NCBI GenBank assembly: GCA_032821775.1
Contig: JAVLRN010000004.1
Coordinates: 2,728,001-2,792,000, forward strand
Direction of reading: 5' to 3'
DNA length: 64,000 nucleotides
DNA from: Sanguinoderma infundibulare
Taxonomy: Eukaryota; Basidiomycota; Agaricomycetes; Polyporales; Polyporaceae
Shown here one piece after another: positions 1 through 11,753 of this stretch; within the stretch, counting starts at the first letter, position 1, and every line of letters starts with the position of its first letter. The notes beneath the pieces were generated by a model, which saw nothing but the letters and a program-made list of their open reading frames with translations, made no database searches and had not been told where the DNA came from. Position numbers and translations under genes: made by a program.

Positions 1-1568
1 CGTCTGCGACGGTGGAGAGGTGATTGAGGCAGCGGTCTCCTGCGGTTGCACGATGGGCGCGGGGTCCGCGACAGCAGGTTGAGCGGCTTTCTGTTCTACC
101 GAAGCAGTTTCTTGTCTATAAAACGAACGTGAGTATTTCCAAACCGAATCAGAAGAACAAACGGACGTAGGAGAATCAAAGTCCTCGCCGCCAAGGCCTA
201 GGCTTCCAAATTGCATGCCGATCTTCTCGACGCCAGAACCAAAACTGGCAGGAAGAACAACAGGCTGGTCCGTTGTCTTGAACTTGGCACTCGTCCGGTG
301 CGGGGTAGGCGTAGGCCTTGTCGATACCGAGGGAGTGAGGGATTTGTGTGGAAGAGCGGCAGGGGATTCAGGGACATGGGGCTGAACGACGCCGGGAGGG
401 ATCGCAGGAGTTACAAGCTCTGGTGCGGGCTCTTCTGAAGGGGCGCGTTCGGGCTGGGCAGGCTTGACCTCCTCCGGTACGGCAGGAGGGGGAATAAAGT
501 CAACTTCCTGAGGTGGACGAGGTTCGTCATCCCATGTGGGTGCCTGGACAGTCGTTGGATCTTCCCAACCCGTCGAGGTAGGAGGAAGATCGATCGTTTC
601 AGGAGGAGGCGTGGGCTCGAAGTGCTGCACAGGCGCAGGGGGAGGAGTAACGACAGATACAGGCGCGGGCTGAGGCACAGGTGCAGGGGGAGGTGCGGGC
701 TTCTCTTGCTTCCTATAGAGATGACGTCAACCTAGTGCTCGGTTGGCGAAGTATTAGCAAAGCTTACCGTGCGATTTGCGCCCATGATAGCTTTGACGTG
801 GCCGGAGTGCTCACGGCCTTTGGGCCTGGAGGAGGCGCCGGAGCTGGTGCAGGCGCGGGTGCGGGAGTAGCGGCAGAAGCAGCTGCAGCATGGGAAGCGT
901 CACCATTGATGGCAGTAGTGTCCCCGCCCCAAGTGGCAGGCGTGCTGGAGAACCAGGCAGCCGCGTCAGCATCGACGTCGGTTGCATCTCCGTTGACGGG
1001 GACAGAAGGGGTAGACTCTGGAGCAGCAGTGTCCTTGGAGATCTGACCAGAGACAGAGGTTCTGACACGGTGACCGTTGACCTCGTGGTGGGCACCACGA
1101 GCACCAGTGCCGCGTGCGGCGCCGCCGCGAGGACCGCCCCTAGCAGCACGCCCGCCTCGGCCACCACGGAAGTCAGCGCGGTCTCTCCCAGGAGAATCTT
1201 TGGAGTGCGAAGGAGAAGACGAAGGCTTTTTTTCCTTCTTGCGAGTGACTGAGCCCCACTGCTCCGCGTGGCCTAGAAGGGGGGACAGGTTGTGCGCGTC
1301 AGACAAGAGGAAGAAACGCGTGAAGGTCGACGCACCCTCGATGATCCTTGTGGACGCAAGCAGGACATCTCCATTGACTTCAAACAGGAGCGACTGGAGA
1401 TCTGAGAAAAGAGGATGAGCGATGTTGGAGGATGGGATATGTCGGTGACGCACCGTCGTATGACCATGAAGGGAATGCTTCTTGGAGTTGTTTTGCTTGC
1501 GGACGGTATTTGTCTGAGGGCGAGTCTGTCTGGGGCTGAGCCTTGCGGAAGTTGGAGGACTGGTACAT
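1..1568 (-). CDS. DEF1: RNA polymerase II degradation factor (Def1-like), 5' part; runs off the left edge
   Basis: Starts at ATG 1568-1566. Introns at 1402-1453, 1273-1335 and 713-767 join a CUE-like domain: exon 1 gives QLQEAFPSWSYD, exon 2 gives DLQSLLFEVNGDV and ends in IIEG, exon 3 opens HAEQWGSVTRKKEKK. This ubiquitin-binding CUE domain followed by AEQW..V and a basic stretch is the known Def1 N-terminus. Next come an RGG-rich patch, an Ala/Pro tract and SWAQIARKQEKPAPPP. Beyond this is a Pro/Glu-rich disordered tail with VVLPASFGSGVEKIGMQFG. A further intron is likely near 130-180, because a GTCCGT donor and a TATAG acceptor keep frame. Yeast Def1 promotes ubiquitylation and degradation of stalled RNA polymerase II; that role is inferred from family. 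The gene is divergent from the phosphatase gene at 1895, and its 3' end is outside the window. Confidence 0.85.
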
Positions 1569-1894
1569 GATGGGCGGAGCAGACGTCGGCGGGAACGCTT
1601 TTTTTCTGCAGGGCGAAGGAGAGGGCGACGAGCAAGAGCGCGGTCAGGGTGCCTGTGCGCCAATTCTTATTCCCCCTGGGGGTCTTATCCGTCCTCTTTT
1701 GGGCTTATCCAAGGCTTATCCACAGGTTATGTGCACGATATTGTGGGAGAATGCAGTGCGGTGGAGGTCGGGCGTCGGTCGCTGTCGCATCAACGTTTAC
1801 CCTCACTCCCTCCATCGACCCCGCCCTGACCAGCTGCTCCCCGCACTCTCGTTCTCGACATCTTCCACGTTCCCTACCTTGCCCCGCACTTCCC
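1569..1894. promoter_or_regulatory. Shared upstream region of DEF1-like and phosphatase genes
   Basis: This 326 bp lies between the two divergent start codons. The frame of the phosphatase stays open upstream to 1649, but the first Met with a normal-looking coding context is at 1895; residues before it are low-quality and not family-like. I see no clear TATA box. The region probably holds both promoters and 5' leaders. Confidence 0.5.
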
Positions 1895-4329
1895 ATGCCT
1901 CCCTCGAAAGGCCGCCCGCCGAATCTTCGCTTAGAGACAAACGCCGTAAAGCACCCTCCACAGTCCAATACCATCATCGAGCTCGAGACTCCAACCGACC
2001 CAGTCGATGACGACGACGCGCTCCAGCTCTCCTCCCCCTCCTCCACTTCTTCCGACTCCCCCCCAGAATACCAGTCCACCCTCGAAACAGACTCAGACCC
2101 CAACTCAGATGACATCTCCAAGGACCTCGCCCTCCTCGACAAACTCCGGAGAAGTGTCCAGAAGAACTTGAAGCTACGGCCCATCCGTTCTTCCACCTCC
2201 AGTCTCCGCGCTCAGGCTCAAGCCGCTTCCCCATTCAGTTCTTCCTGGCAGGAGGCTACGGACACCCGATCGCCTAGCCCTAGCTCTAGTGCGAGCCCGG
2301 CAAGTGTATACTTCACCCCCACTTCCGCCCTCTATGGTGATGCTGACGACTGGAGGTCCTCGTCCTCCGAGTCGTCAGTATCTCGTGGAATCGATGCTCC
2401 TGCCCTCGCCGCACGCCTCTCTGCCCCCACCCGTCCCATACTTATAGATACCCGTCCCACGACCGCATACCTCGCGAGCCATCTCCAACACAGCGTGAAT
2501 ATCCACACCATTCCTTCCCTCATCCTCAAACGCTCAAAGAAACCTAACGGTGGCTTGAACGACATCTCCGCTCTTCGTCAATGGATCACCACCGACCAAG
2601 GCAAGCATACATGGGATAACCTCATCAACAGTGGTGACTGGGACGGGGATGTCATTGTCTACGACGACCACATGGACGATCAGGATAAGACCAATCCACA
2701 GGCCACCGCCTGGATACTCCTTAACTTGGTCGAACCCCTCCTCGAACACGGCACGATCGACTATCTTCAGGGTGGCTTCTCTGCTACCCACAGACACCCG
2801 TACTTCAAACAATGTATCGTCTCCGACCAAGCCAAGAGTGAGGACCGTCAGCTGACCAAGGTGCAGAAAGCCAACGGCAAACTTGGAGGCCTCTTCCATC
2901 TAGACATATCCGTTGCCACCCGTTCCCGCGACCTGCCTGAGCTCGAACGGTCTGCTGTGTCACCAAAACTCGTGATGCCACCACCAATTTCCGACAAGCA
3001 CGACCCAACCGACCACACAGCACCATCTCCCGCACCTTCCCAACTCACCTTCTCATTGCCACAACCCGCTCGCCGCCCAAGTGTTCCCACCTTGCGCAAA
3101 CTAGACACGAAGTCTGCCGAACGCTTGAATGCTAACCTTCCCAAGCTGCAGATGCCGCATAGGTCTGCCACCCTTGCAGCGCCTCCCACTGGGAATGGTC
3201 TTCGTTCCCGTTCCCGCTCTCCTTCGCACCTCCGCCTCGACCTCCCGCCACCCTCCCCGCCTGGCTCGGCCCGTCTCCTTTCCGCATCTGCAAGCCACTC
3301 GTCCGAATTCCTGCCGCCACCATCACCATCATGGGGTCAGCCTAGCACGCCCCGTTTGATGCATTCCCCCTCAACACCTGTATCACGCTCTCCTTCTACT
3401 GCTCGCCCAGAATCGTCACAGCCTCCTACAACGGAGGAACCATTCCCGGTTTTTACCGTGTCTACCATTCTTCCAAACTTTTTATTCCTTGGCCCCGAAC
3501 TCACGGCAGAGGAGCATGTGGAGGAGCTGCTATCCTTGGGCGTAAAGCGCATCCTGAACATAGCTGCAGAGTGCGACGATGACCATGGCCTGCACCTCCG
3601 TGAACGCTTTGAGCGCTACATTCGTATCCCGATGCGCGACACGGTCGAGGAGGATAACATCACACGGGGCGTTCGTGATGTCTGCGAAATACTTGGTCAG
3701 TGGATTTGAATTCCCCACATCCATCTCCTTCGTCCAGTCTACTTACTGTATCCACGAACCATGCAGACGATGCGCGCCTTCACTCCACGCCTACCTACGT
3801 CCACTGTAAAGCCGGCAAGTCACGCTCGGTCACCGCCGTTATGGCATACCTGATCCACGCGAACCATTGGACGCTTTCGCGAGCATACTCGTTCGTCCTT
3901 GAACGCCGCAAAGGCATTTCGCCAAATATCGGCTTCGTCTCCGAATTGATGACCTTCGAAGAGCAAGAGCTCGGCGGGAAATCTGTCGGGGTTGTCAAGA
4001 TGGGCGAGGGCGAAGGAGCAGCTGCTGAAGGAGAGGCTGGAGGTGGTGGCCCGGGTGGTGGCAACTACCAGGTCGCACTGGGTGGCCGGCGGCCGCAGCA
4101 CATCCGAGAAAGCTTGCCGCCGCTGTTTAGTCTTCCTCATTCCTTCGCTGGCATTACCGGACCGCCAGTCATGGATGCAAACCACATTGGAGACGCTGGA
4201 CAGGAGATGGAGATCAAGGATGCCACGGGTCGGTATCGTCACGCGCGGCGTGCGCCCGTCGACGAAGCGACACTCCAACCTATGCGTCGCGTTAGCAAAG
4301 CGGGTTTGGAGAGCGCAGCGTACGTATGA
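1895..4329 (+). CDS. Rhodanese plus dual-specificity protein phosphatase (MAPK phosphatase-like)
   Basis: Two exons (1895-3695 and 3767-4329; intron 3696-3766 with GTCAGT donor) encode 787 residues. After a Ser/Pro-rich N-terminus there is a rhodanese/Cdc25-like module (about residues 170-300: PILIDTRPTTAYLASHL, later VIVYDDHMDD and YLQGGFSA). A long disordered Pro/Ser linker follows. The dual-specificity phosphatase domain lies at about 510-660. Its signature VHCKAGKSRSVT places the catalytic Cys at 614 and the phosphate-binding Arg at 620; the general acid is probably Asp in IPMRDTVEED. The order rhodanese then DSP matches MAP kinase phosphatases, so dephosphorylation of a MAP kinase is the likely role; the partner kinase cannot be told. 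The intron interrupts the catalytic domain just upstream of the signature. The tail after the domain is Gly/Glu-rich. Confidence 0.88.
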
Positions 4330-5086
4330 CTCCTCGAGGGGTGCGATCTCCCTGGAGATCATTGACGCCGCCCAGTACGCCGTCGTGATAGTCAGTGGAT
4401 CTGTACCCCGACGATGGATTTTCCCAGTTGTTTCCTCGTTCTCGGTTTTATTTACTTATAGGCACTCGTGTTAAGCCAGTTATCACGTCCCCTCGCCATT
4501 TCTCTTCGTGTACATCATAACGGCTTGGTTTCATTCACGGTATTTTTAGGCAGTTCATGTTCGATCTCGATGCACCACTCCCTGTACATGTATCCACATA
4601 CTGTTTTCTTCATGGCTCACATCGCTGTGGTTTGGTGGTCTCCCTGGTAGTTTGAATCTCCATTCTCTCGCTATCGCACATAACATCGGAAGTTTCTGCG
4701 CACATGAACGCGTCTGCTGCACTGACACCATGTACATATCACGGCACGCATCCTATACCTTAAACTCATCTGTCTGCTGAGGCCGATGAGATCAACGTTT
4801 ATGGAGCCCAAGTCCAAAATCGCTCTGGCAGTTTTGCCAGTGACGCAGCCCAGGCGGCCAGACAGTACTTAGTTCTAGCTGGATTTGATTTGATGACTGA
4901 ACATGGAAACAGATGATAACATCCAGTTCCTGACGGACGTTCAAAGGGAGCAGGTCTAAGATACTGAGGAAAACGATGGTAATGATTTGATTGGAACCTA
5001 TCGACCCGACCAGCACAGACCATCCACTAGAAATACACACATCACATGTCCGAGGCAAGTGGTTGCGAGGTCTGGTTCGAGTTTGA
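4330..5086. other. Intergenic, convergent 3' regions
   Basis: Lies between the phosphatase stop and the LSM7 stop. It is AT-richer than the genes and holds only short random frames. Probably the two 3' untranslated regions; nothing else seen. Confidence 0.6.
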
Positions 5087-5679
5087 TTACTCCTGCGCAA
5101 CGAATGGGTTGGCGATCTCCTCGTAGCCGTCAACTGGACTAAGGAGAGTGATCGTGGGGCCGCGGAGGACGACAAGACCCAGGTTGCGGGTTGCCGTTTG
5201 ACCCTCGAGAACTGCGGTAACGCATGAGCGCGCGTGGTGATATTACGTCTTGGAGACACCTACCGCCTTGCAAATTTTCCTGGACTTCATCAAGCACGAG
5301 GTTGAGGAGCTGGTCATAGCCCTTGAGTACGCCGGTAACTGGTTCAAAATAGAGTGTCAGGTCAACGTGGCGGCCGAGGCAGGATCAACTGACCTTCTCG
5401 TCCGCCGGTGAACTTGACTCGGATGCGCTCGTTCACGTACTTGGCAAGGTCCAGGATGGCCTCGCGCTTCGGCTTGTCCATGGTTGGTTGAGGTCTGGTA
5501 CGCGGTTATGCTGTCAGATTATGTTTGGGAGATGCGATGGGATACTGAAGACGTACGGGCCATTTCCACCGCCGCGTGCTGCACCCCTAAACCCTCCTCT
5601 GCTACCACCACGACCCTTCAGCACTCAAGGTCATTGGTGAGCAGAGGACGAGAGGGAATAGACATACTCTGTCAGACAT
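5087..5679 (-). CDS. LSM7: U6 snRNA-associated Sm-like protein LSm7
   Basis: Five short exons (5668-5679, 5557-5615, 5394-5494, 5264-5338, 5087-5211) join into 123 residues. The N-terminus is an RGG-type leader (MSDRGRGGSRGGFRG). It is followed by PKREAILDLAKYVNERIRVK, then FTGGREVTGVLKGYDQLLNL (Sm1 motif) and LGLVVLRGPTITLLSPVDG (Sm2 motif, with the RG that contacts RNA). The C-terminal EEIANPF is typical of fungal LSm7. LSm7 sits in the Lsm1-7 ring (cytoplasmic mRNA decapping) and the Lsm2-8 ring (nuclear U6 snRNP). A shorter start at 5481 (MDKPKRE) is possible, but the Arg/Gly-rich first exons splice cleanly in frame and match other basidiomycete forms. Divergent from KAP95. Confidence 0.92.
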
Positions 5680-6005
5680 GATTGTACACGCCGTGGGCTT
5701 TGGATCGAGTTGAGCAAAGCGTAGTATGGACGGTCACCTGGATAGACAGGCAATGCTGAGGCGAATGGAGGCGGCTGATGGGCGTGGCCGTCGAGACAAA
5801 AGAGAGGGGCGGGGCCGGCAAGTGTGAATCAGAAAGAAACGCCGGGGAGAGCGAGTCGGAGGTTTGGCTGGACCGTGCTTTTGCCCTGCTTGGATTCCGC
5901 CCCCATCGCCACTCGCGTCTCCTTCGACGTCCACCACCACTTGCTCTCCTCCAACGACATCCCTCTTCACATCCAAAATCCTCGGCACGCCCTTCAGTCA
6001 CGATC
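5680..6005. promoter_or_regulatory. Bidirectional promoter region LSM7/KAP95
   Basis: 326 bp between divergent start codons of two housekeeping genes. CT-rich tracts lead into the KAP95 ATG at 6006, as is usual for fungal core promoters. No clear TATA box. Confidence 0.5.
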
Positions 6006-9000
6006 ATGAACGCTACAGAGCTCCTCGCAAATACCCTCTCCCCCGGTGCGTCTATTTTCTTTGCCCCAACCACCGCACTGCAGATGGCGCGTCCTCTCTG
6101 CCCGCTCATGCTCATATCCACTTCCAATCGTCTCTCCAGACGCACATACGCGTGAGGATGCCACCCAAAAGCTCGAGAGTGCTTCCAGGGAGAACTATGT
6201 GAGTCCTGTCCCGTTTCCGCCTCATCCGCGTCGCGCCCGCTCACCGTTCATCCTGTTCAGCCCGCGTACATGCTGATGCTCTCATCTGAGCTTGTCAACG
6301 AGGCTTCGCCCATTCACGTCCGCAATGCTGCTGGTCTGGCTCTTAAGAACACCCTATCGGCACGAGTAAGTGCATCCGTGATTTGTTGTTGCAAGCACCA
6401 CACTCCCTTCTCCTTTGTTGTCAGGAAATCGCACGGCAAACCGAGTACGCCAACCGCTGGCTAGCCCTTGATGATGCCACGAAAAACAAGGTCAAGCAGG
6501 ATGCCCTTCTCGCCCTCGGCTCCGCAAACGGCAGGGTCGGTGCGGTGGCTGCGCAGGTCGTCTCCGCCATCGCGTCCGTAGAGTTGCCGAATGGGCAGTG
6601 GATGGATGTCGTTGGGGTCTTGCTGGGCTTCGTGAGTGACCCGGCAAATGTGAACCTTAGAGTCGCTACCCTTCAAGCGATCGGCTTCATCTGCGAGTCT
6701 CTACAAAGCGTGCGTCCCATATCCTTCATTTCCATCACCTGCCATCTCACAATCCTATAGAAACCCGAGATTCTCTCAATGCGTTCGAACGAGATCCTGA
6801 CCGCTGTCATTCACGGCGCACGGAAAGAAGAACCTTCCCAGGATGTCCAACTGGCAGCCATTCAAGCCCTTCTCAACTCCCTCGAGTTTGTCCGCGACAA
6901 CTTTGAGCGTGAGGTAAGAAATTTCCCGTCTGTCCTCTGGGCGAACCTCACAAGATCATCCAGGGAGAGCGCAACTACATCATGCAAGTCGTTTGCGAGG
7001 CCACGCAGAACCCTAACCCTGCTGTTCAGGTCGGCGCGTTTGAGTGCTTGGTCAAGGTCATGTCACTGTACTACGACAAGATGAGTTACTACATGGAGCG
7101 CGCCTTGTTCGGGGTAAGCATCATTTTTTCAACTTGACCAGTGCTTACGTCTGATTCTTCCTCTACAGCTCACCGTGATGGGCATGAAGCACAGCGAGGA
7201 GAAGATCGCACTCCAAGCGATTGAATTCTGGTCGACCGTGTGTGAGCTCGAGACCGAACTCGCATGGGAGGCGTCGGAGGTATGTTTACACCAACTGTGG
7301 ACCTTATCGACATTGAGCTTACGAATGTGGTAGGCGACCGAGTATGGTGAAGTCCCCGAGAACGAGAGCAAATTCTTCGCCAAGGTTGCTCTTCCCGAAA
7401 TTGTTCCTGTACTCCTCGACCTCCTCACGCACCAAGACGAGGATGAGGATGAAGACGAGTGGAACGTTGCTAAGGCCGCCGCGACGTGCTTCGGCTACCT
7501 CTCCACTGCCGTCCAGGACACAATCGTCGCAGCAGTCATTCCGTTCATCGAGGCCAACATTCGCGCCTCCGACTGGCATTTGCGCGAGGCAGCCGTGATG
7601 GCGTTTGGCTCCATCCTCGACGGACCTGACCCTAATGTGCTGACGCCGCTCGTGAACCAAGCTTTGCCAATCTTGATTGACATGATGGGGGATTCAAACG
7701 CGCACGTCAAGGACACCGTCGCCTGGACGCTGGGGCGCATCTGCGACCTGCTGATCTCTACGATTCGTCCTGATGTGCACTTGCACCCGCTGGTTTCTGC
7801 CCTTGTCAACGGCTTGCAGGATAACGCACGCATTGTCGCGAACTGCTGCTGGGCGCTCATGAACCTTGCGGACCAACTTGGGTTCTTGGAGGGTGACGAC
7901 CCGGAGGCGTTCGCCAACCCCAGCCCTCTTTCGCCCTACTACGACGGTGTCGTTCAGGCACTCTTGCGCGTAACTGAGACGTGAGTGCTTTTGGCCGTCT
8001 CGTGTTCTTTACGTCCACTCACTCGAACCATCTAGTGCGACCAACGAGGGTATTCAGAGGACAGCAGCATACGAGGCGATCACCTCCTTCGTCACGCACT
8101 CGACTGCCGACACCATCCCTGTCGTTCAGAACACTGCAGTCACCATCCTCATGCGGATGGAGCAACTCCTTTCCATGCAGGTGAGCAATCCTTGGCGCTG
8201 TCTACATTCACAACCCCAGCTTAACGACGATTGGTAGAACCAAATTGTCGGTGTTGATGACCGCAACAATTGGAACGATCTGATGACCAACTTCTGCGGC
8301 GTGATAACTGTGAGCTTAGCACCACTTAGTGACATGCTGGGGGTCGTGGCTAATATCCTTTCAGAGTGTGATCAGGAAGCTCAGCGACGGCATCCAACCT
8401 CTTGCGGATCGGATTATGACTCTCATTCTTCAGCTCATCAATGCTGCAGGCAAGACTTCGACACTTATCGAGGACGCCTTCCTTGTTGTCGGTGCGCTGT
8501 CTGCTGCTCTCGAGCAGGGCTTCGCCCCGTACATCAATGCTTTCCTCCCCCATCTGTATCCTGCCCTCAAGGCCCACGAGGACACCCAACTCTGCACGGT
8601 CGCTGTCGGTATCATTGGCGATATTTCGCGTGCTCTGGGCGATCAGACTGCACAATATTGCAGCGCGTTCATGGGCGTGCTCCTCGAGAACCTCCAGAGT
8701 GACGTCCTGAACCGCAATGTCAAGATCTCCATCCTGGCGTGCTTCGGTGATCTTGCAATGGCGATCGGGGACGGTTTCGAGCCCTACCTCCAGGCTACAA
8801 TGGGCGTTCTCCGGCAAGCAGGCGCAGTACAACCAAACCCTGTAAGTAATCATATTCATATCCTACATTGCTCCGTGTGTAACGTAGAGTCGTACAGCTC
8901 GACATCGACCTCGTTGAGTACGTTGGCCTACTGCGCGAAGGCATCCTTGAGGCGTACACTGGGATTGTTGCCGGTTTTAAGAACACGCCCAAAGCAGACC

Positions 9001-9312
9001 TCATCCTTCCCTACGTCCCATCCATCCTCGAGCTCGTGCAAAGATGTCTGGGCGACTCTGAAAGGACTGAGAGTGCGATCAAGTTGGCTGTCGGCCTCGT
9101 TGGTGATATTGCGGATTCGTTCCCCAACGGCCAGGTCAAGCAGTTCCTCCTCGCCGAATGGCTTATGAGCGAGCTTCGTATGAAGGGCCGCATGGCACCA
9201 GAGACGAAGAAGACGCTGCGATGGGCTCGGGAGGTGCGTCAACTTTCCACGTTCCCTCCAATCCTTCACTGACGCTGATTTGTCGCAGATGGTTAAGCGC
9301 GCGACGGCGTAG
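6006..9312 (+). CDS. KAP95: Importin subunit beta-1 (karyopherin beta)
   Basis: Thirteen exons give about 860 residues, the usual length for importin beta. The start reads [13 protein letters not shown], then [15 protein letters not shown], the importin-beta N-terminal (IBN_N) helix pair, after the first intron (6046-6139). HEAT repeats run to the end. Recognisable blocks are [23 protein letters not shown], an acidic loop [52 protein letters not shown] and [16 protein letters not shown]. The acidic loop in the eighth HEAT repeat is the known contact for the importin-alpha IBB domain and RanGTP. It carries NLS cargo with importin alpha through the nuclear pore. Twelve introns of about 50-95 nt all obey GT-AG, and the last short exon encodes MVKRATA before TAG at 9310-9312. 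No sign of damage. Confidence 0.96.
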
Positions 9313-9928
9313 AGCTCGCTCAAGTCTCAAGGTTTTTCCCCCACAGAATACCATTTTGCTACTTTTTTTTTCCTCGAAACTTACAGTCGCCTACAGTCCA
9401 TTATGTCTACTTTTCCGTTTACTCACTCAACGCTACCGGTACACCCAGCAATTTTTCGCCTCTGAAGGAGGACAACGTCGCATCTTACGCAATCGTTATG
9501 ATCACGTCGCATGTCGCATCGCATATGTAGTAGAATGAAGCCGCCACAGCAGTTCCCGTCCCCCACCGTTACCGTTGTACTGTCTATAGGACCGTAGTAT
9601 TTCGTGTCTATCTTTCTCTGCCGCTCTCGCTCCCATTTCCACCCCGTCTCTGAACTAGCTGCCCATATCGCATCGTTGATCTGTTTGTCGCTGTCGGCGC
9701 GCACACCTTGTATCCCTGGGTCCTTTTCTGAATCATCAATTTCATCCTCTCCTCTCCGTCCGATATTCATTGTGCCTAATTGCTGAGTCCTTCATTGTGC
9801 TTTCCTCCTGCGTGTGCACAATATGTGGGTGCAGTGCCGTTCATCATGGGGACTCTTTGTACATAATTCGCTGTATTTCTACCTCTCCAATCCCAAAGCG
9901 AACGAAGCGTAACGACGTGAACGACATG
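9313..9928. other. Intergenic, convergent 3' regions
   Basis: Between the KAP95 stop and the stop of the DUF6533 gene. T-rich stretches follow KAP95. No coding pattern seen. Confidence 0.6.
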
Positions 9929-11753
9929 TCAAATGCTCTCGCGCCGTCCCATGCTCGCACCATTCGTCATATCTCCGTCTCCCATTCGTAAGTCTTCCTC
10001 GGCACTAGATCCTAGTTCATCCACGCGTGTCACATCCTCGTCCCCACCTATCGAGTCCATGAAGCTCAGCCCGGTGTGGACAGGCTCTCCCATCGACGCG
10101 ATGAATGCTGGGAGCGTTGCCCCCTGGGAACCACCTGCGAAGTTGAGCGAGGAGACGGCGGAGAGTGACGAGGGAGTCGAAGTGGCAGAGCGGTCCGCTT
10201 GTCGTAGGTTCAGAAGGAAATGACAGATGAGCACAGAGGTCAACCTTCAATGAGAGTTTAATAGATCTGTCAGGAGGTGGAGGGAAAGGAGGAAAAAGCG
10301 AGCAACACACGGAGCGAGGAGGTAGGTAGGATCTCCAGCGACATCGCCGGGTGCTTTCTACGAAAAGAAATCAAGAACTACCGCGCAGAGGGTACGCTTG
10401 AATATGGAGATACATACCACGAAATAGAGTATCAGGGTGAGGATATTCAAGGAAGTAATGATACTAGCGGCGGAGCCAACATATAAGCATGCAATTAGTG
10501 GTGGGAGGAAAGACAGCAAAGTTCACATGAAGTAAACGCTTCCTGCATGCCAAATTCGTGAGCCAATGTCTGATGTTGCGAAGCCTATTATACGTACCGT
10601 TGTACAACATGGCGCGGGCGATGGAGTGTCCTTTGAAGACCCCTCCCTACGCCCTGAAAGCTCCGTATGTATTATGCCATGTTATGAGCAGTACGAGGAG
10701 ATCTCCGAGGATTGCGCAGACTACATAGGTCGTGGTAACTATCGCGAAACCACCATTCAAGTTAGATTTTGATCAGGAAACATCCAGTTCCAGTGTGCAT
10801 CATGGGACCTACGCCTAATTATGTTCGTATGAATTGGAACTGTTCGACACATACAAACTTGAAGTACTTACCTAGCCGCTAACGCTTGCGATATCGGGGG
10901 CAGCTGTCGACTGCAATTGAATGGGCTGGGCAGTTCTACCGGCTTGGGAGTGCTATTGATCACCTATGTTATGACGAGTCAGGGTATGGGGAACTCATGA
11001 CTGTGACGGAGTGTAGTACGCACGAATGCAACAAATTCAGGGACGTTTAACAGGAGTGTAAGGGTCGTTAAAGCTTTGCTTTTGCTAGTTAGGGCATAAA
11101 CCTGGATTGCAGAGAAAACTGAGATATGCTATGGTAAGAAACCTTGAAGGAGAGGAGCAAGATCCCCCGTGCTTACTCGCAGCGGTGAAAGTGGTCGTAA
11201 CCCCAGCAACGGTTTGAATACGAAGATTGACTTGGCACCTACATCATCTTCCAGTGAGGATTTTACACAAGGCTCTGAGATGGATAACGTACCCCTAGAG
11301 CAATGTCAGCGATCGTCATTCTCGAGAAATACAAGGATTACGCAGAATACGCACCGCTTCTGACATAGGAAAGATAGTTTGCAAGACGAGAATAGGCTGA
11401 ATGATGATTGGGTAGCGGCTTAGCATGTAGATCAGCATCGAGACGGTCGGCTTTCGGCCCCTGCTGAAAGGCCAGAAACAATGGATCTCCTTGTCAAAGT
11501 TGATGAGCCAGTCATAGGTGACGAGTGCTAAATGACATGTATCAGCAAGCTTCCATGGCATCAAGCCTAGGCTTAGGATGTGGCACCGAATGCAGCGAAG
11601 GCATAGTACTGCTCTGTCTGTCTGGAGACAAAAATGCGTTCGGACAGGGATCAGTGATGGGATGGTGAGCACGAACAAAGACTACCAGCGATCATCGAAA
11701 GCTCACATAGCGGATACGGCCTCGGAAATGGCTGCCTTAGATGAAGAGTCCAT
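9929..11753 (-). CDS. DUF6533-type multi-pass membrane protein, with one in-frame stop
   Basis: The family is recognised from ALVTYDWLINFDKEIHCFW, the DUF6533 signature of basidiomycete 7TM-like proteins. It is also recognised from the end of the last membrane helix, LTSVLICHFLLNLRQADRS, followed by a hydrophilic tail. ATG is at 11753-11751 (MDSSSKAAISEAVSA). Exons are small and introns 54-85 nt. Joined segments include QTEQYYAFAAF, CQVNLRIQTVAGVTTTFTAA, IFSAIQVYALTSKSKALTTL, YVVCAILGDLLVLLITWHNT and IITSLNILTLILYFV. At two junctions the flanking exons are out of frame by two bases. Each is restored by a 2-nt exon (11293-11294 and 10813-10814) lying between two normal-sized introns. A TAG at 10648-10650 remains in frame within the loop after ITWHNTYGAFRA, so the copy may be non-functional or truncated. 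Function of the family is unknown. Confidence 0.75.

Noticed and set aside
1649..1894. N-terminal extension of the phosphatase from 1649
   Set aside because: Open by chance; it lacks a good coding pattern and would leave almost no room for a promoter divergent from DEF1.
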